From assembly GCF_014171575.1 (NCBI RefSeq), contig NZ_CP050453.1, positions 124,001-188,000 of the forward strand: a DNA stretch of 64,000 nt, written 5' to 3'. The stretch comes from Microbacterium sp. Se63.02b (GTDB lineage Bacteria; Actinomycetota; Actinomycetes; Actinomycetales; Microbacteriaceae). This document shows, one piece after another, positions 63,601 through 64,000 of this stretch (position 1 is its first letter; each line of letters starts with the position of its first letter). The translations under genes were made by a program, and so were the position numbers. Below the pieces are notes generated by a model. The model ran no database searches. It saw only the letters and a list, made by a program, of their open reading frames with translations, and was not told the DNA's origin.

Positions 63601-64000
63601 GATGCGGCTCCGTTCTCGCAGGTGCACGGCAGCAGAGAGCTCCGTGCGCGGATTCGTCAGGGGGCGGATGACGCCGCCGACGGCTGCGGAGAAGGACGTG
63701 CGGATCGCGGACCGGGGGTCAACGCGAGAGCGCAGGGAGTCGCGACGCAGCGGTGGCGGCGTCGTTACTATCGTCGGACATCGCCATCACCGCCTTCCGG
63801 GACTCATTCGGGTCGAGCGACCCAACGCGCAAGTGTACCCCCGTCGCCTGGGAGGAGGCGCCCGCGGCGAGTTCGGGGCGGAGCACCTGTCGGAGGGATG
63901 CACGCGTGCAGGCCCGACGAGCGGCGTGTGGCCCGACAGCTGTCCGCTCTCCCGACATCCGCACAGCCGTGACGGAGCGGGGGAAGGAGCGGAAGGAGGT
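63601..64000. other. Gene-free right edge of the window
   Basis: No convincing coding sequence. It holds the third copy of the 70-bp intergenic repeat (63888-63957). The corA promoter should lie here, but no clear -10/-35 pair or magnesium riboswitch was seen. Confidence 0.45.
63881..63963. repeat. Intergenic 70-bp repeat, copy C
   Basis: TGTCGG at 63888, CCGACA at 63933 and CCGACA at 63952, the same 45/19 spacing as copies A and B; an extra CCGACG lies another 19 bases upstream at 63914. The right end is diverged. Confidence 0.62.

Noticed and set aside
63719..63964. Leftward 81-codon frame at the right edge
   Set aside because: No ribosome site, low-complexity composition and it runs through the 70-bp repeat.

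Overview
The window looks like chromosome of a high-GC actinobacterium in the Microbacteriaceae, most likely Microbacterium. The clues are strong G/C third-position bias, many ATGA/TGATG operon overlaps, several leaderless GTG/ATG starts sitting 6-8 bases after a -10 box, and the gene families present. No rRNA, tRNA, CRISPR array, integrase or transposase gene was seen.

Layout. 0-16 kb: a DeoR regulator; a leftward sigma factor / small protein / subtilase / CHAT-TPR operon; an MFS pump with a divergent ArsR-type repressor; a FUSC-type protein; two ABC-2 exporter operons, each with its own small repressor and a visible palindromic operator; and an rRNA-type methyltransferase. 16.8-24.9 kb: a glycine-betaine type ABC importer (ATPase, permease, binding lipoprotein), a choloylglycine-hydrolase-family enzyme and two small membrane proteins, interrupted by two small cargo modules. 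25-31.7 kb: a 6.7-kb lower-GC island. It reads leftwards as one coupled operon: a 32-residue peptide gene, DUF1152, CHAT protease-like, HisG-like, nucleotidyltransferase, MFS, GNAT and methyltransferase. 32-44.5 kb: a truncated lipase-maturation-factor gene, a phosphatase-like membrane protein, a D-amino-acid catabolic locus (regulator, aldolase, rhodanese / MHS transporter, deaminase, N-acyl-D-amino-acid deacylase, RidA), a cutinase cargo module and a PadR-controlled ABC exporter. 44.6-57.2 kb: a LysM protein, a two-component system with a MacB-like exporter, ThrE, a dipeptidase E / Dcu transporter pair, an SGNH hydrolase and a drug efflux pump. 57.3-64 kb: a secreted toxin-like protein with a DUF2283 partner, small genes, a flavoprotein/MFS cargo module and CorA.

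Three themes stand out. (1) Five accessory modules are each bounded by direct repeats (38-347 bp) made of the neighbouring core gene's 3' end or terminator, and none carries a visible recombinase. (2) The 25-31.7 kb island looks like an undescribed peptide-based biosynthetic or signalling system. It shares a near-identical promoter/palindrome module with a second cargo gene. (3) A 70-bp intergenic element with fixed internal spacing occurs three times.

Caveat: about twenty single-base frameshifts break conserved genes. Most sit at runs of four G or C where five would restore the frame, so many are probably sequencing errors. Gene ends near them are given for the repaired reading.
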